This document shows, piece after piece, positions 9,721-21,575 of a DNA stretch of 64,000 nucleotides; position 1 is the first letter of the stretch; each line of letters opens with the position of its first letter. The stretch lies in assembly GCA_963932465.1 (NCBI GenBank), contig OZ010798.1:15422981-15486980 (forward strand). The letters run 5' to 3'. The stretch comes from Maratus speciosus. Its lineage: Eukaryota > Arthropoda > Arachnida > Araneae > Salticidae. The position numbers and the translations under genes are program-made. The notes beneath the pieces are model-generated. The model was not told the DNA's origin, did not search any database, and worked only from the letters and a program-made list of their open reading frames with translations.

Positions 9721-10927
9721 TTATAATCTGACGTAATTTTCACCAAACTTTTCTTTCTCTTTTTAATATTCACGTCAAAATACTTTTGTTAGAAATGAAA
9801 TATTATGATCATCTTAAAATGTCAAGTAAATGTCTCGCGCAATTTTTAAATTAAAACTGTTTTGCAATATTATTTTTTGTTCATTTTACGTAATAAGTGT
9901 AATATGACGTAAATTCTCCTATTTAGGACTTCTAACGCATGTTACTGAATTTATTATTTTACAATATTCTTTCTCATTTAAAATTCACGTGTAACTATAG
10001 TTTTTATGACGTAATTTTTAAGGAGTTCCTGCTTTTTATATTTTTTGTTTATAATAGTCACGTGTAAAATAAATTTTTAATTAGAAGCAAACATTACTGT
10101 TTGCTCTGTTTATACAGTTGGCAACAGTATAAATTAATACAATTTTCTAAAATTTGTAAAAAATATCTCTCGAAATGCTGAAAATTTGAATTTAAAATAG
10201 AAATAAAACCTCGAAAAATTATTCAAATTAAAAAACTAACTGCAATCTGCACACCGGGAAATTCTGACGCATAAAATGATCTAAAAATGATTAAATTCCT
10301 ATGTACAGTTTTTGCTCCTATAAAACTTTTTTAATGGAACGATTTTGTCCAACTTTGGCATTAAATATCTCTTAAAATAATTCTTCGATTTGAAAACTGT
10401 CTGCATCAGCGTGTTTATCAAACATTTTTCTATAATACTACCGATTTTCATATTTTTGTGTGCAACAGTTTTTTTAATATTAACGAAGAAAGACCTCCGG
10501 TCACAAAAAATTCAAAACCGGCGGCGGCGGCGGCGGTGACAGCGGTAGTTACTTTTTTTTAGAATAGAGAGATGCAAGCTGAATTAGAGTCATTTGACAA
10601 GATTTTTTTTACTTGAATTTTTCATATTATTTATTTCTGAAAAGAATGTCTCGCATAAAATATTGTCAAAATAGCAAGCACCAGAATCTGCAGCTTTCAG
10701 TGTCTGGAATTGAATTCCAAGTTATTATAATTTTACCACTGGCATTTTTTCTTATAATGACTTTTAATCTTTATTTTGCGATAATCTCCTAATTCTTAAA
10801 ATTTTGTGAGCCAATACTGAGCTAGATTTGGATGCATTAAGTTGTATTTTCTTCAATCAGCATGACAATGACACCCAACCGAACTAATCGAATTCAGATG
10901 AACAGAAACAACATCTAGATTAATTAA
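9721..10927. other. AT-rich DNA, possibly interior of the Helitron-like element, with a (CGG)n tract
   Basis: A run of six CGG triplets lies at 10518-10536. TGACGTAAWTT recurs near 9730, 9904 and 10008. No coding frame is recognised. Confidence 0.4.
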
Positions 10928-11421
10928 CCCTTAAATGCGCGATTTTTTATTTTGTTTCGAAAAAATTATATATGATTCTCAGAAAGGTTTATTACACAGT
11001 AAAAATAATGAAAAAAAATAACAGATGCACATCTGTATGCACATCTGTAATACAAGTAAAAACTACTGTCGTGTGGCTGTTTTACGCTAAAATATTGCAA
11101 ATTAGTAAATATTTTAAGACGTATGTCTCCAAATACCTTATTTTATATAATTATTTATTTTGTAAAACTTTAACTTTAACCCTTTAATTTTCATAATAGA
11201 ATACATTCTAGAAATTACGTAGTTCAGAGAATCTGACTTTACACCAGAAAGTTTCAATGGTTCATTTCGCTTTATTTAAATACGGAATGTCTGTTATTAA
11301 TGAAAGTAGATATTGCTATTTTAATTTTCTGGTGTGAATTAGGTATCTACGAATTAAAAAAAAAATCTATTAAATTCAAAACACTGTTGTTTGCATGTAT
11401 GCAAAGCTGCGCACTAAAGGA
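10928..11421. mobile_element. piggyBac-like MITE
   Basis: The left end TTAA|CCCTTAAATGCGCG and right end TGCGCACTAAAGGA|TTAA are inverted repeats with one or two mismatches, flanked by TTAA (10924-10927, 11422-11425). TTAA plus CCCTT-type ends are the hallmark of piggyBac-type elements. The interior is 494 bp without a transposase. An extra TTTAACCCTTTAA word at about 11178-11190 may be an older internal end. Confidence 0.55.
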
Positions 11422-11472
11422 TTAATGCATTTTGTAAAATTCTACTAATTCTGATATAGAACCTGAATCTAT

Positions 11473-11535
11473 GCTGTGCCAAAAATAATCTGCAGCGTGC
11501 CACTTATGGCACGCATGCCATGTTCACCGTCCCTG
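11473..11535 (-). mobile_element. Possible hAT-type terminal fragment
   Basis: On the minus strand it starts CAGGGACGGTGAACATGGCA and continues with ATGCGTGCCATAAGTGGCACGC, an imperfect dyad. CAGGG-type starts followed by GGCACGC words are common at hAT ends. No opposite end or target duplication was identified, so this is tentative. Confidence 0.3.
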
Positions 11536-11639
11536 ATATAGGATATCGAGCAAGATATTTTAACCTGAGAAAATCAGTTATTTATAATGGACATCATTAA
11601 GAAGTGTTGTGTAGTTTTTGCGCCGTTTCTAACTCATCA

Positions 11640-12715
11640 ACGACATTCAATGAAAAAAATAGTAAAACAAAGCAGTTCAATTAAATACTCTATAGCAATT
11701 TTTAAAACTTCTAAGCATCGCACATTTTCGACTTTTATACCGTCGTATTGGGAAAAAAAAGTTCTTTTAAATGCCTTTTGTTTGAAAACTGAATCTCCAT
11801 TTATTTTTGAAATATTAATTTTTTTGTAGTTTTTGGAGCCATTTGCTTAATATTGGCAACGAAAGTACTCCATTTCTGCAGAAAGTAAAGAAAAAATAGT
11901 TCTAAAATAATAATTATGTATTTTTGTTGCCATTTTCTCATAACAACCGAAAGAAAATGTAATTACTAGAAAACAGGAATTCTGCTTTTTCAGAATTTAG
12001 TGTCGCCCCCCGATGAAAAAAAAAATGTATATATATAAATAGTACAAAACATATTTCAATTTTAAGACTTACAGCACACGCTTTTATTTTATGTAGAATG
12101 ACGTCATTCGCATCCGCTTAAGAATTCAACGTTAACGATCCACTCTTAAACATCTACAGTAAAGTAGGCATAGGACGTCACTATCGCGAATTATTACACA
12201 AATGCAGCAAAAAGATGCCGTCATTAAAGAAACGGGACAACAACAACAACAAAAAAAAAAAGCCGGCTGTCCAATGATTGATAGGCCTTCATTTGTTTGT
12301 AACATTAATGTAGATATTTAAAATTAAATATAATTTATAATAGCTCCATTTTTTAACAGAAATCATTCGTTTATATTTTTTCAAAATAGCACGTATGTTA
12401 ATTATATTTTCTTTCGGTTGTTATGAAAAAATGAAAACAAAAATATATAATTATTATTTTAGAACTATTTTTTCCTTTACTTTCTACAGAAATGGAGTAC
12501 TTCCGTTTCATGTATTAAGCAAATGGCTCCAAAAACTACAAAAAAAATGAATATTTCAAAAATAAATGGAGATGCAGTTTTCAAACACATTGCATTTAAA
12601 AGTACTTTTTTTCCCCAATACAACGGTATAAAAATTGAAAATGTGCGATGCTTAAAAGTTTAAAAAATTGCTATAGAGTATTTAATCGTACTGCTTTGTT
12701 TTACGGCTGGCATCT
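11640..12715. repeat. Inverted pair of Helitron-family fragments (1.08-kb palindrome)
   Basis: The plus-oriented arm (about 11640-11965) and minus-oriented arm (about 12395-12715) share long words such as TTTTTGTAGTTTTTGGAGCC, CGAAAGAAAATGTAATTA and TAAATACTCTATAGCAATTT as reverse complements. Both resemble the 5' half of the Helitron at 57267, through ACCGTCGTATAAGG, TTTGTTGCCATTTTCTCATAA and the AATGACGTCAT segment near 12100. The two copies converge tail to tail, with about 430 bp between the arms. Neither retains a recognisable Helitron terminus. Confidence 0.7.
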
Positions 12716-13872
12716 GTAAGGTAACGTTATTTTTTGGAGTCTACACAAAATAAGCTGGGAGAAAGAAATAGCATACCGTACCGGGGGCTAAAAAGTTTTA
12801 GTGTAATTTTTCTATATGGAGATAAAGAATAATTTAGTAAATATTTAGTGAAAGTACCAATGGCGCCAACTTACATGGGACCATGGGGCGCGGCGCCCAC
12901 CCAATAATTTGATCTCTCCGCCCAACCAATTCCAATTGATTTAATTTATAATTTATTTTTTTAATTATTTAATCGCTGAAATGAAATTTCGTTTGATTAA
13001 CGTTCTCAAAATAGTAAGGACATAAATTAAGACTTACAGGAGCACTGAAAACCCCATTCAGCGGATGTAGAGTTGAATTTCTCACGAAAACAAATTTGCT
13101 GCATATTTTGCCATATATTTCGAAGTCTTCAATGGATAAATCACTTAGGTGACTAAAATGTATGCTTTTCTTGACATTTAGTTTTTTGCACTTTCAATAG
13201 TTAGCAATTCTAATGCTATTTAAAATAAATATTAATTTATTTATAAAGAAGAAGTTATAAGAATATAATTTGATAAAATTATTTATAAAATTATAATTAA
13301 ATTATAACAATTTATAAATTTGCTTCGTAAAACATAATTTAATTTCGAATTGTCATCTTTGATCATTCTCTCCTCGCTCCTCTCTCTCCATACACATACA
13401 TACACACCAAGGGAAAAGTTGCCTATAATATTAGTGAGCTTATAATTAGACCCTAGGCCTCCCTTCCTGCTTTTCGGTGTCTTTAATTCGTGTAATTTCC
13501 CTTTTAAATTTGTCCGGATTTAATTTTTGAATTTTTTTTTTTTTCTTCAAGCTGGCTTCCTCAAAAGAGTCAGAATAAGTAGAAGAAAAAGGGCTGCGGA
13601 AAAAGGGCTGCGAACTTATTATTAATAATTTGAGCCCACCCAATATTTTAGAAAAGTTGGTGCTACTGGAAAGTGCTACAAAATTCTCAATAAGTGTGTC
13701 ACTGAGAGCTTGAAAAAGTCTGGGTATCAAAATTCTCAAAAATATGCATTTTACATTTTTTGCTAATAAAATACTACAAAGCTAATTCAATTAAAAAAAG
13801 CGAACCGCTTATTTCTACGATAATTACATCAGCTAATATTACAATTTTTCTGGGGTTTTTTTTTTTTTTTTG

Positions 13873-13877
<5 letters not shown>
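12716..13877. other. Unassigned DNA; one unexplained 97-codon frame
   Basis: A minus frame at 13446-13739 is lysine-rich at its end (SLKKKKKIQKLNPDKFKREI), but it matches no family I can name. A GC-rich patch at 12862-12920 (GGCGCGGCGCCC) looks like a decayed transposon end. No gene call is made. Confidence 0.4.

Positions 13878-13916
<39 letters not shown>
13878..13916. repeat. (TTA)n microsatellite
   Basis: Thirteen or so uninterrupted ATT/TTA triplets follow a T-rich run. Confidence 0.95.
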
Positions 13917-13921
<5 letters not shown>

Positions 13922-14525
13922 TGCCCTGTCTTTAACTGAAACTCAAAGTCCATTTATCTCAGAATGGATTTCCTCATTATTTCTCGAGTTTAAAATGATA
14001 TAATTAAACTTTTTCCAGATCCATGTATGAAATTTTGTACAGATTTTTTATGTTATGTTTTTAAAAAACTGTTTTCAGGATTAGTCAATTCATGTGAAAT
14101 TATTTAAAATATACTCGTCGAAGTAAAAATCACTCTTAAAATTGCTCTTTTTTCATTTTTAAATTTATTATAAATTTTGTAACTTGTAAAGTGTTGTTTC
14201 ATTAGATTTTTATAAATCTCGAAGACAAAATAATAAAAAATCTTTTTTTGCACACAATAGAGAAAATAGAAATGAAATCGGACAATTGGTTCATGAGTAA
14301 TATAAAAAATTAAATGAGTACAAAATTTTAAATTAAAAAAAAATTAAACCGTATTTCAAGATTTTAAAAATCTTTCACATCATAAGTAATCTTTATAGAA
14401 ACATACATTGCAGAAAAAAATGCATTAAAATGTATCTATAAATAAAGAAAATAAAATTTTTGACAAACTGGACCCTTTAAGTGTGGCTGCAAAATGGCCT
14501 CGTGTGTTTTGGATTGGTATAGCAT
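13917..14525. other. AT-rich DNA, nothing recognised
   Basis: Low-complexity A/T sequence without repeated structure or coding signal. Confidence 0.5.
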
Positions 14526-14682
14526 AGCTGCCAACTCTTACACTTTTTGTACCAGAAAAAAATAATAGAAATATTTGTCTTATTTAATATTTGTCTTATT
14601 AGCAGATTACGGCGATTAAAAAAGGTAAAATTTACTATTAAATTTTTGTGGTACAAGAAAGCATAAGATGTTGGCAGCTGCG
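14526..14682. mobile_element. Small foldback/MITE, about 157 bp
   Basis: Left arm 14526-14563 (AGCTGCCAAC, then TTGTACCA) and right arm 14643-14682 (TGGTACAA, then GTTGGCAGCT) are inverted repeats of about 38 bp with a few mismatches. The loop holds a tandem duplication of ATTTGTCTTATT. It lies about 50 bp upstream of the SINE. Confidence 0.6.
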
Positions 14683-14731
14683 GTAGAGTAACATAAAATC
14701 TTGCCTTTTTCCTTCGTAATTTGAACATCAC

Positions 14732-14969
14732 CAATGGCTGAGCGGTTCTGCTGTCGAAGTTGGTAGACGGGAGGTGCTGGGCTCGATCCCAATCGCGCCC
14801 GTCGGCCTAATCGTTCGGAGTTTTCGTGGTTTTCTTCGAGCCATGAGTTTCCATGCGTAAATACAGGTTAGGTTCCCTTAGAAAGACTCCCACGGAGGGC
14901 ACCTCTCCCCCCCCTCGTGCCTATGTCCCTATTGTAGATAATCGGCCGTCAAAAATCAACCAACCAACC
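14732..14969 (+). mobile_element. tRNA-derived SINE with (AACC)n tail
   Basis: The head carries RNA polymerase III internal promoter boxes: A box TGGCTGAGCGG (about 14735) and B box GGCTCGATCCC (14780-14790). The spacing suits a tRNA-like head of the Ser/Leu class. An unrelated body follows (GTTTTCGTGGTTTTCTTCGA, CAGGTTAGGTTCCCTT, GATAATCGGCCGTC), then the short-period tail CAACCAACCAACC. A second, head-less copy lies in reverse at 62181-62337, which confirms a dispersed family. It would move with proteins supplied by a LINE; none is present here. Confidence 0.85.
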
Positions 14970-15284
14970 TTCGTATTTTGAACCTGACACAGAATTTTTA
15001 TTTGCCAATTGAACTAAATATTTCCCTCTTGTTAATGGCTTCACTCACTGCGCCTTTATTTCAATGAAATAACGATAATCTACAAAAAGCACTTGTAATA
15101 GAATATTTGCATCAACTTTTTAATCATACAATATCATACACAGATGATCAAGTCCAGACCCCAGACAAGAGAAAGCCAGCAACATGGGACACACAATAAG
15201 ATATCTGATTTAACCTAGTGTTGCGCTGAACGAAGATGACTTTTAGAACGTTTGAAACACTAAGTTATGTTTTACATAAAATAT
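14970..15284. other. Unassigned DNA
   Basis: No structure recognised between the SINE and the hAT-type element. Confidence 0.5.
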
Positions 15285-15292
15285 ATGCGACG

Positions 15293-15929
15293 CAGGACCG
15301 AAACTAGCCTTTTTTTGCGTCCGTGGCAAACATGGATTTTGGCGCCTCCCCTCCCCCTTCCAAAAAGTATATTTACAAAGAGAATTTTAATAATTTTCTA
15401 ATAGACGACTTATTTTAAAATTTAAAATATGTAATCATAAAATATGTAATACTGAACTACGTAATCTACAACGGCGGATCCAAGGGGGAGGTCACGGGGG
15501 TCATGACTCCCCTCTGAACACCAACAAAAATATTCTAAAGCTCATTTTTTAAATGAAATGTACAGTAGAGCCCCGCTTAACCGAGTATCCGGTTTAACAG
15601 AGTTATTTTCTTTTGATGGACTGATGGCTTCCATTATTATGAAACAGCCATTATAAATGAAGTGTTAGGTGAAAATGAAAGAGCAGTGGTAAAAAGTTGC
15701 CATTTCCCCCCCATTCTGACCAGAAAATCAGAGTTCTAACATTTTATGGCTGCTCTTTCATCTTCACCCAACACTTCATTTATAATGGCTGTTTCATAAT
15801 AATGGAAGCCATCAGTCCATCAATAGAAAATGATACATTCCAAAGGTATAATCCTTCATTTGGTGCCCCTTCGTTCTGGCGCCCAGGGCACGTGCCCCCC
15901 CCCCCCCCCCCCCCCTAGTTTCGGCCCTG
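15293..15929. mobile_element. hAT-family non-autonomous element with 8-bp target duplication
   Basis: The ends CAGGACCGAAACTAG (15293) and CTAGTTTCGGCCCTG (to 15929) are inverted repeats with one mismatch. Exact 8-bp direct repeats ATGCGACG flank them (15285-15292 and 15930-15937), the target-duplication size of hAT elements. A run of about 20 C at about 15896-15915 sits just inside the right end. The interior has no transposase and contains a separate hairpin insertion (15563-15840). Confidence 0.85.
15563..15840. mobile_element. pogo-like end plus long hairpin nested in the hAT element
   Basis: A TA-flanked CAGTAGAGCCCCGCTTAACC start at 15563 looks like a pogo/Tigger terminal repeat. It is followed by a long inverted repeat. 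Arm 15615-15690 (from GATGGACTGATGGCTTCC) and arm 15746-15821 are near-perfect reverse complements of about 76 bp with a 55-bp loop. Weaker pairing continues about 15 bp outward. The right pogo end was not seen, so this may be two terminal pieces of one element fused head to head. Confidence 0.6.
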
Positions 15930-15937
15930 ATGCGACG

Positions 15938-16774
15938 ACATAAAAAAGTCCTAGCACTGTACTAGATGCAAAAACAGTTTCTAATACCAATAAATTAAAA
16001 TACTCATTTCCGATTTTTTTAGGTGTCTTAATGTTGCTCTGATGCAACTATATGTGATTTTGCAATTGTTTACATCTTCTTAGTGCAATTTTAGATTTTA
16101 ATAGAAATCACTATTACGAATGCAATAATTCAGGTTTGGAAAGAAATCAGTATTGCCAGTTGGATATTTTTAATTTAAATACAGAATGCTACAACTTTTT
16201 TCAAATTTTAATATTCACTTTACCTAATAACAAATTAAACAGTACTACAATAGGCAACAATGAAGAAAATGTCCAAGTGTGATAATAGTCTTTATATTAC
16301 AAACCTGTCAATAGGTGACTCCACCAAACAATAGAATGAAGCGAATTGTAAATCTCCGATGTAAATCTAAATATGCTTCATTAGTTTCTTAATATTTTGA
16401 GTCTATATAAATTTGTATGTAAGTAATTATGATATTAGATTAACAGCTCGAAATTTTGATTTTAAATAATCGTTTCGTCGCCACAGAATGCAAAGAACTC
16501 AGTTAAAGTTTAGTGCTGCCATCTGGCGCGTATAAGTAAAGATACACTTAACATTTATAAAGTTTTCCTATAAATTGACATTACTTTAATATACATTTTT
16601 CTTTTGTTTAATCTTAGTTTATTTCGCCTGTTTTAATAATTTTTAGAGTAATTATTCAGTTATTAATACGCAAATACTGAATACATAATAAATTAACATC
16701 TTGAAATAACATACTATTTCTAGTTGCTAAAAGGTGTCAAATTAAAACTTTAAAAAAATGTAAAAATAGTATTA
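15938..16774. other. AT-rich DNA, nothing recognised
   Basis: No coding frame or repeated structure. A GC-richer word GCTGCCATCTGGCGCG at about 16517 stands out, but its origin is unknown. Confidence 0.5.
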
Positions 16775-17595
16775 CAGTAAAACCTCCTTAAAGCGACTAC
16801 GTTCCGTTCGTATAAAAATTGGTCGCTCCGCGAGGTAGTCTCTTAATGGAGGTCATGTTTAAATCTAAATTTTAATTGTTGAAAAAATGGTAACAATTAA
16901 CGTTACTAAAATTTATTTTTCACATTAGGAAAAAATATAAAAAATTAAGTATCAAAACAAAAGTTAATTACAGAAGTTAATTTTGCAGAGTTTAAAAAAT
17001 GAATACATTGACGTTTGCTTTGATTTTATGGGTTTATCTTTCATAACTTTTATTTCCAAATCCTTTCAAAGTTCAGTAGATAAATGCATTTTTTTTTTCT
17101 TTTTTAAGACGGAGCAAATATATATATATTTGTTACGACGATTATGACGATTTCATAAATAATGACGATTTCATTAATAATGACGATTTCATTAATTTAT
17201 CTATTTCTTTTAGAGTTTCCTGACAGAACAGGGCAGGGGAGTTTATGGACCGTTATTTTTAATCTGTCATCAGAGTTAAATTCGTTGCATAAAAAGACAC
17301 ATGGGGGTGTTAATTAAGTGTTTACACTTCAAAGTTACCGGAATAATAATAATAATATATATAGATATAAACTTAGTTCAGAAGTTTGATGAAACATGCC
17401 CTCTCCGGAATTATTTCTCTAATAAAATCTTTTCAAATGACCAGGAAATAGCGCGATTTGTTTAATTTTTTCCAAAGAAATTGGTCGCTCATGGAGGGAG
17501 TTAAACTGGGATGGTCTCTGAAGCCTATGGGAATAAATTTCGTTCCATGAAATAATGATCGTCCAGGGAGGTGGTCGCACAGAGAGGTTTCACTA
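16775..17595 (+). mobile_element. pogo-like MITE, copy A
   Basis: It starts TA|CAGTAAAACCTCCTTAAAGC (16775) and ends GTCGCACAGAGAGGTTTCACTA|TA (17595). The ends are related inverted repeats with AGCGAC/GTCGCT motifs repeated in the subterminal 100 bp (GGTCGCTC near 16823 and 17483). The interior is 821 bp, AT-rich and has no transposase. Copy B at 18550-19318 is the same family in reverse orientation. Confidence 0.75.
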
Positions 17596-17731
17596 TATTT
17601 GACTGTTTGCATGTTTCGATTCTACCCGAGTCATTTTCAAAACAAATAAATAAAAATATTCTAAAATTAAATGATCTATGATGCAATGATCATTCATTTT
17701 TTCACGTACTCTTCTTCTATTTTATGCCCAC

Positions 17732-17765
<34 letters not shown>

Positions 17766-18549
17766 TATTTTACTTGGATGTTTATTTTTATTCTTGTAAC
17801 CGTTGCTCGAGACATAATTTCGGTAGTTAAATGATGCTGCATCGTTACATATTGAATTTTTGCGTGCTAGAATCTCTATAGTTTATCTCATAATGGATGG
17901 ATAGTATAGACTGGTGGGAAAAATTACCTTACTTTAATTGACATTTATTTGGATGATTTCTTCTTGGTATAATCTTGCTAAGGTTGTATTTTTTACATTA
18001 TATTTAATATCAACTACTTGCTCCTTTTTCTATACTTAAATTTGCTGCTAGTCGTGCCAAAATATAGTAATTCTCTGATCCGTCTGTAAATATAAACATA
18101 AATAAGTAAATATAAACTTAAAATCTACAAAATTTTTCTATAAACTGAAATTACTTTAATATAAAAATTTTAAAAATCTTAATTTATTTCGAGTGTTTAA
18201 TAAATTTTAATTATCAAAAATCATTAAACATAAATACTAATTAGGATTTGAAATGAAAGTACAACAGCAACAAAGAATAATTCTAAAAATAAATTTTGCA
18301 TTTCGATTTCTCCTTGGAAAAAAGAACTACATAATATTCCTTTGTTTTCTGAAATTTTTTGGTAAAATCATTTTAAAATGTTGAAAAATGAACTGGAAAA
18401 ATTCTAAAAAAATAATGCTAAAATATTTTTGTATTTATTTGATAAAATGTAAACGTACTAAATATGGGAATATCCATATGTGGAAAAATGCATAAATATA
18501 TGTTTTATCTAAATTTATATAAATTAAGCTTTTTATTGTATATCATATA
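17596..18549. other. AT-rich DNA with a 30-bp poly-T tract
   Basis: A T30 run lies at 17734-17763. Nothing else is recognised between the two pogo-like MITEs. Confidence 0.5.
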
Positions 18550-19318
18550 CAGTGAAACCACCCTGTGCGACTACCTCCATTAAGCGACCACCTCCCTGAA
18601 CGACCATTTTTTCATGGAACGAAATTTATTCCCATAGGTTCAATACTAATTTTACCTCCATTCAGAGACCATCCCAGATGAACTTCCTCCCTGAGCGACC
18701 CATTTCTTTGACGAAAATTCCGTTTTTTCCTGGTCGCTTGAAGAAGGTTTTATTAGAAAAATAATTCCGGAGAGCGCATTATTCATCAAACTTCTAAACT
18801 AAATTAAAATTTTTTTCCCCGGTAACTTTTAAGTGTTTAAACCCCTTTGTGCCTTTTTAGACAATGAATTTAACTCTGGTGACAAATTAAGAATGACAGT
18901 CAATAAATTCCCCTGCCTCATTCTGTCGGAGAATTCTCAAAGAAATAGATAAATTAATGAAATCTTCATTATTTGTTCCCGTCCAAAAAAAAAAAAAAAA
19001 AAAAAGTGCATTCATTTACTGAACTTTGAAAAGATTTGGAAATAAAAGTTATAAAAGATAAAACCGTAAAATCAAAGCAAACGTCAATGTATTCATTTTT
19101 AAACTCTGCAGTAATTAACTGATGTGATTAACTTTTGTTTTAATATTTAAATTTTTACATTTTTTCCTAATGTGAAAAATAAATTTTATTAACATTCATT
19201 GTTAACTTTTCCCATCAATTAATATCTAGATTTAAACATGACCTCCATTAAGAGACCACCTCTCGGAGCGACCATTTTTATTGGAACAGAACGGGGTCGC
19301 TTTAGGGCGGTTTTACTG
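18550..19318 (-). mobile_element. pogo-like MITE, copy B (opposite orientation to copy A)
   Basis: It starts TA|CAGTGAAACCACCCTGTGCG and ends CGCTTTAGGGCGGTTTTACTG|TA. Reading it in reverse gives the order of copy A: AACCGCCCTAAAGCGACC first, then AATTAATATCTAGATTTAAACATG-like interior, the A-rich tract, and finally the GTGCGACTACC end. It is 769 bp, with an A19-20 tract at 18985-19004. No coding capacity. Confidence 0.75.
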
Positions 19319-19681
19319 TATTGATAAGTTAAAATTGATTAAATAAAATCAAATTTATTTTTAGTTATCATTTTATAAACTAACTTAATACAATAACAGC
19401 TCTCTTTCTTTTTTTTTATTCTTTTCATTTCTTTCTTTATTTTATTGTATTTTTGTAGAATTTAACAAGTCATGATTTCATGACCATTTCAAGCAATAGA
19501 AAATAATCACCATGGGCTAGTATGTTATTACTTTGATAAATATTTTATTTAAATTACATTATAAAAAGTATAAATTAATAAATTATTATTGATTATAAAT
19601 TAGAATATAAGAAATTTAAAGAAATATAAATTAAATTTTACAAATTAATTTTATACAACTACTTAAAACAATTCTCGTATA
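19319..19681. other. AT-rich DNA, nothing recognised
   Basis: Low-complexity sequence without clear structure. Confidence 0.5.
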
Positions 19682-20527
19682 TACGCCAAAGTACCCGGCG
19701 TTGCATGGAATTTTAAGAAAGTTTGTTTTGAAAAACCAATTTCAAAATTTAACATACGACATAAAAAAAGTCGAAGTGTTTTACACACGAATCAAATGAA
19801 AACCCAATATAAAAATGCATAAATTGATGTAACAGACGCAAAATATTACAGCTATAAATGAACTTATTTCCATTCATCAATGGAGCAATAACGTTAAAAT
19901 ACGCCAATATTTCCATAATCGAGTTTTTACCATACTTCAATGCAATTTTTCACACATGTAGGACGTTATATATTCACCACGTCCTTTATATTTCCAATAG
20001 GACGTAATATTCCATATTTTTATTCGTCAAATTAATTAAATAATTATAATTTTTCACATGGAAATCATAAAACAGAAAAATTATGACGTAATATCCCCTT
20101 TTGTTTTTAATTCCTCAAACTATTCATTTTATTTTCATTTGTCAAGTGGAAATCTTGCAGTAGAAAAGTTATGATGTAATATTCCCTTTTTTTAAATTTG
20201 TCAAACCATTTATTTCATTTTTTCACGTGGAAATTTTGCAATAGAAAAGTAATTGCTGCGGTAAGAATTTTATGGTGGATTTTTGATTGTTGGCAACAGC
20301 TATAACGAAAAATGTTTCAATTTGATTGGAAATTGCTGTTAAATTTGTGGGGTTTTTTATTAATTAAAAATTAACTATAAGTTATTCCGATTCCGGATTA
20401 CTTGAGTTGCCTCGGCCGTGTTTTAATACACATGTACGCAAAATTTCACAATTCTGGCTTCTAAACTGTTCATTTGTATAGCATTACAGACTGACAGATA
20501 GACAAATTTTCATTTTTATATATTAGA
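19682..20527 (-). mobile_element. Non-autonomous Helitron
   Basis: On the minus strand it begins A|TCTAATATATAAAAATG with a TTTGTCTATCTGTCAGTCTG segment, a typical Helitron 5' start. It ends with a decayed hairpin CCATGCAACGCCGGG, then TACTTTGGCGTA, where intact relatives have a CTAG end. The 5' region (CACGGCCGAGGCAAC, CCGGAATCGG) matches the plus-strand copy at 1665-2351. Inside are three imperfect units of about 85 bp (near 20057, 20145 and 20224) built on GTGGAAAT and ATGACGTAATAT words. No Rep/helicase frame. Confidence 0.6.
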
Positions 20528-21094
20528 TTGATATTTGATAATAAATTACATGAAAAAATTCCATACAATACGTTTTTGTTTTTAAAATAAATTACTAGCA
20601 TATTTATTTCACACAAATTTTATATAATACAATTTAATTTAGTGCATTAGAACGACATAACTGTATTTTATTATTCTTTCCATAGAGTGCGACAGCATTA
20701 AACGATACTATGTTAGCCAGAAAAGCTTTCAAGAACTTCACTTCCAAGAGCACAGAGAATATTCAATGATGCGCAGAAAGTATGCGCAACGGTTCAAGAG
20801 CCCAGGGATCTAGTTGCAGTAGAACTCCTAAAGGACAATACTGCTGCAACAGGCTGCAATGCTCCTTTGCTGCAACAGGTTGCCATAATCTATCGAGGTA
20901 ACTAGTAACCTAGGATTAACCTTGTGGCGGATTCTTTTCATCAGATCATAAGAAGTAAGTGCGTCAGGTTAATTTATCACTCTAAATATTGACTTTACTA
21001 ATATTTTTTAGATGTGTATAATATCAGATTAGAAATGACTATTTGTTTTATTATTTTTATTTGTTTTATTATACTTCGCAAAATGTAGTATTTT
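20528..21094. other. Unassigned DNA with a GC-richer patch
   Basis: Positions 20680-20940 are less AT-rich and contain CTGCTGCAACAGG-type words repeated three times (about 20841-20885). No open frame longer than about 20 codons fits a gene. The origin is unknown. Confidence 0.4.
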
Positions 21095-21575
21095 ATTCGC
21101 AAAGCACAGTTGCTGTTTTGTTTTTTTCATTGAACTTGTGAAATAGGCTTAACATATCAAATCAGTAGATTAAAAAATTTAAGTGTCCATTATTTTATGT
21201 AAATAATTTAAAAGCAAAATTAACATTTTTTAGGAAATTCAATCAAAGTTTGTTGAATATAATCCTATTAAAGCCAGGGCTCTAAATGTACCGGAGCAAA
21301 CCAGAACGTTAGTTATGACATATATTGATGTAGTAGTTGATTCGCAAAACGCAATTGCTGTTTTTTTTCCCCATTGAGCTTGTGAAATAGGGTTAACATA
21401 TCAAATCAGTAGATTACAAAATTTAAGTGTCCATTATTTTATGTAAATAATTTAAAAGCAAAATTAACATTTTTTAGGAAATTCATTCAAAGTTTGTTGA
21501 ATATAATCCTATTAAAGTCAGGGCTCTAAATGTACCGGAGCAAACCAGAACGTTAGATATGACATATATATTGTT
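21095..21575 (+). repeat. 245-bp direct tandem duplication
   Basis: Two adjacent copies start at ATTCGCAAA (21095 and 21340) and stay about 95% alike through TTAAGTGTCCATTATTTTAT and CAGGGCTCTAAATGTACCGG to GTTAGWTATGACATATAT. Each copy carries the hAT-like end motif also seen in reverse at 4594-4619. Confidence 0.85.

Noticed and set aside
13446..13739. 97-codon minus frame with a Lys-rich tail
   Set aside because: No recognisable motif; a long A-run within it explains the lysines. A gene call would be unsupported.
14732..14805. Functional tRNA gene
   Set aside because: A and B boxes are present, but no closing acceptor stem was found and the sequence continues into a SINE body and (AACC)n tail. 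A truncated second copy confirms a dispersed repeat.
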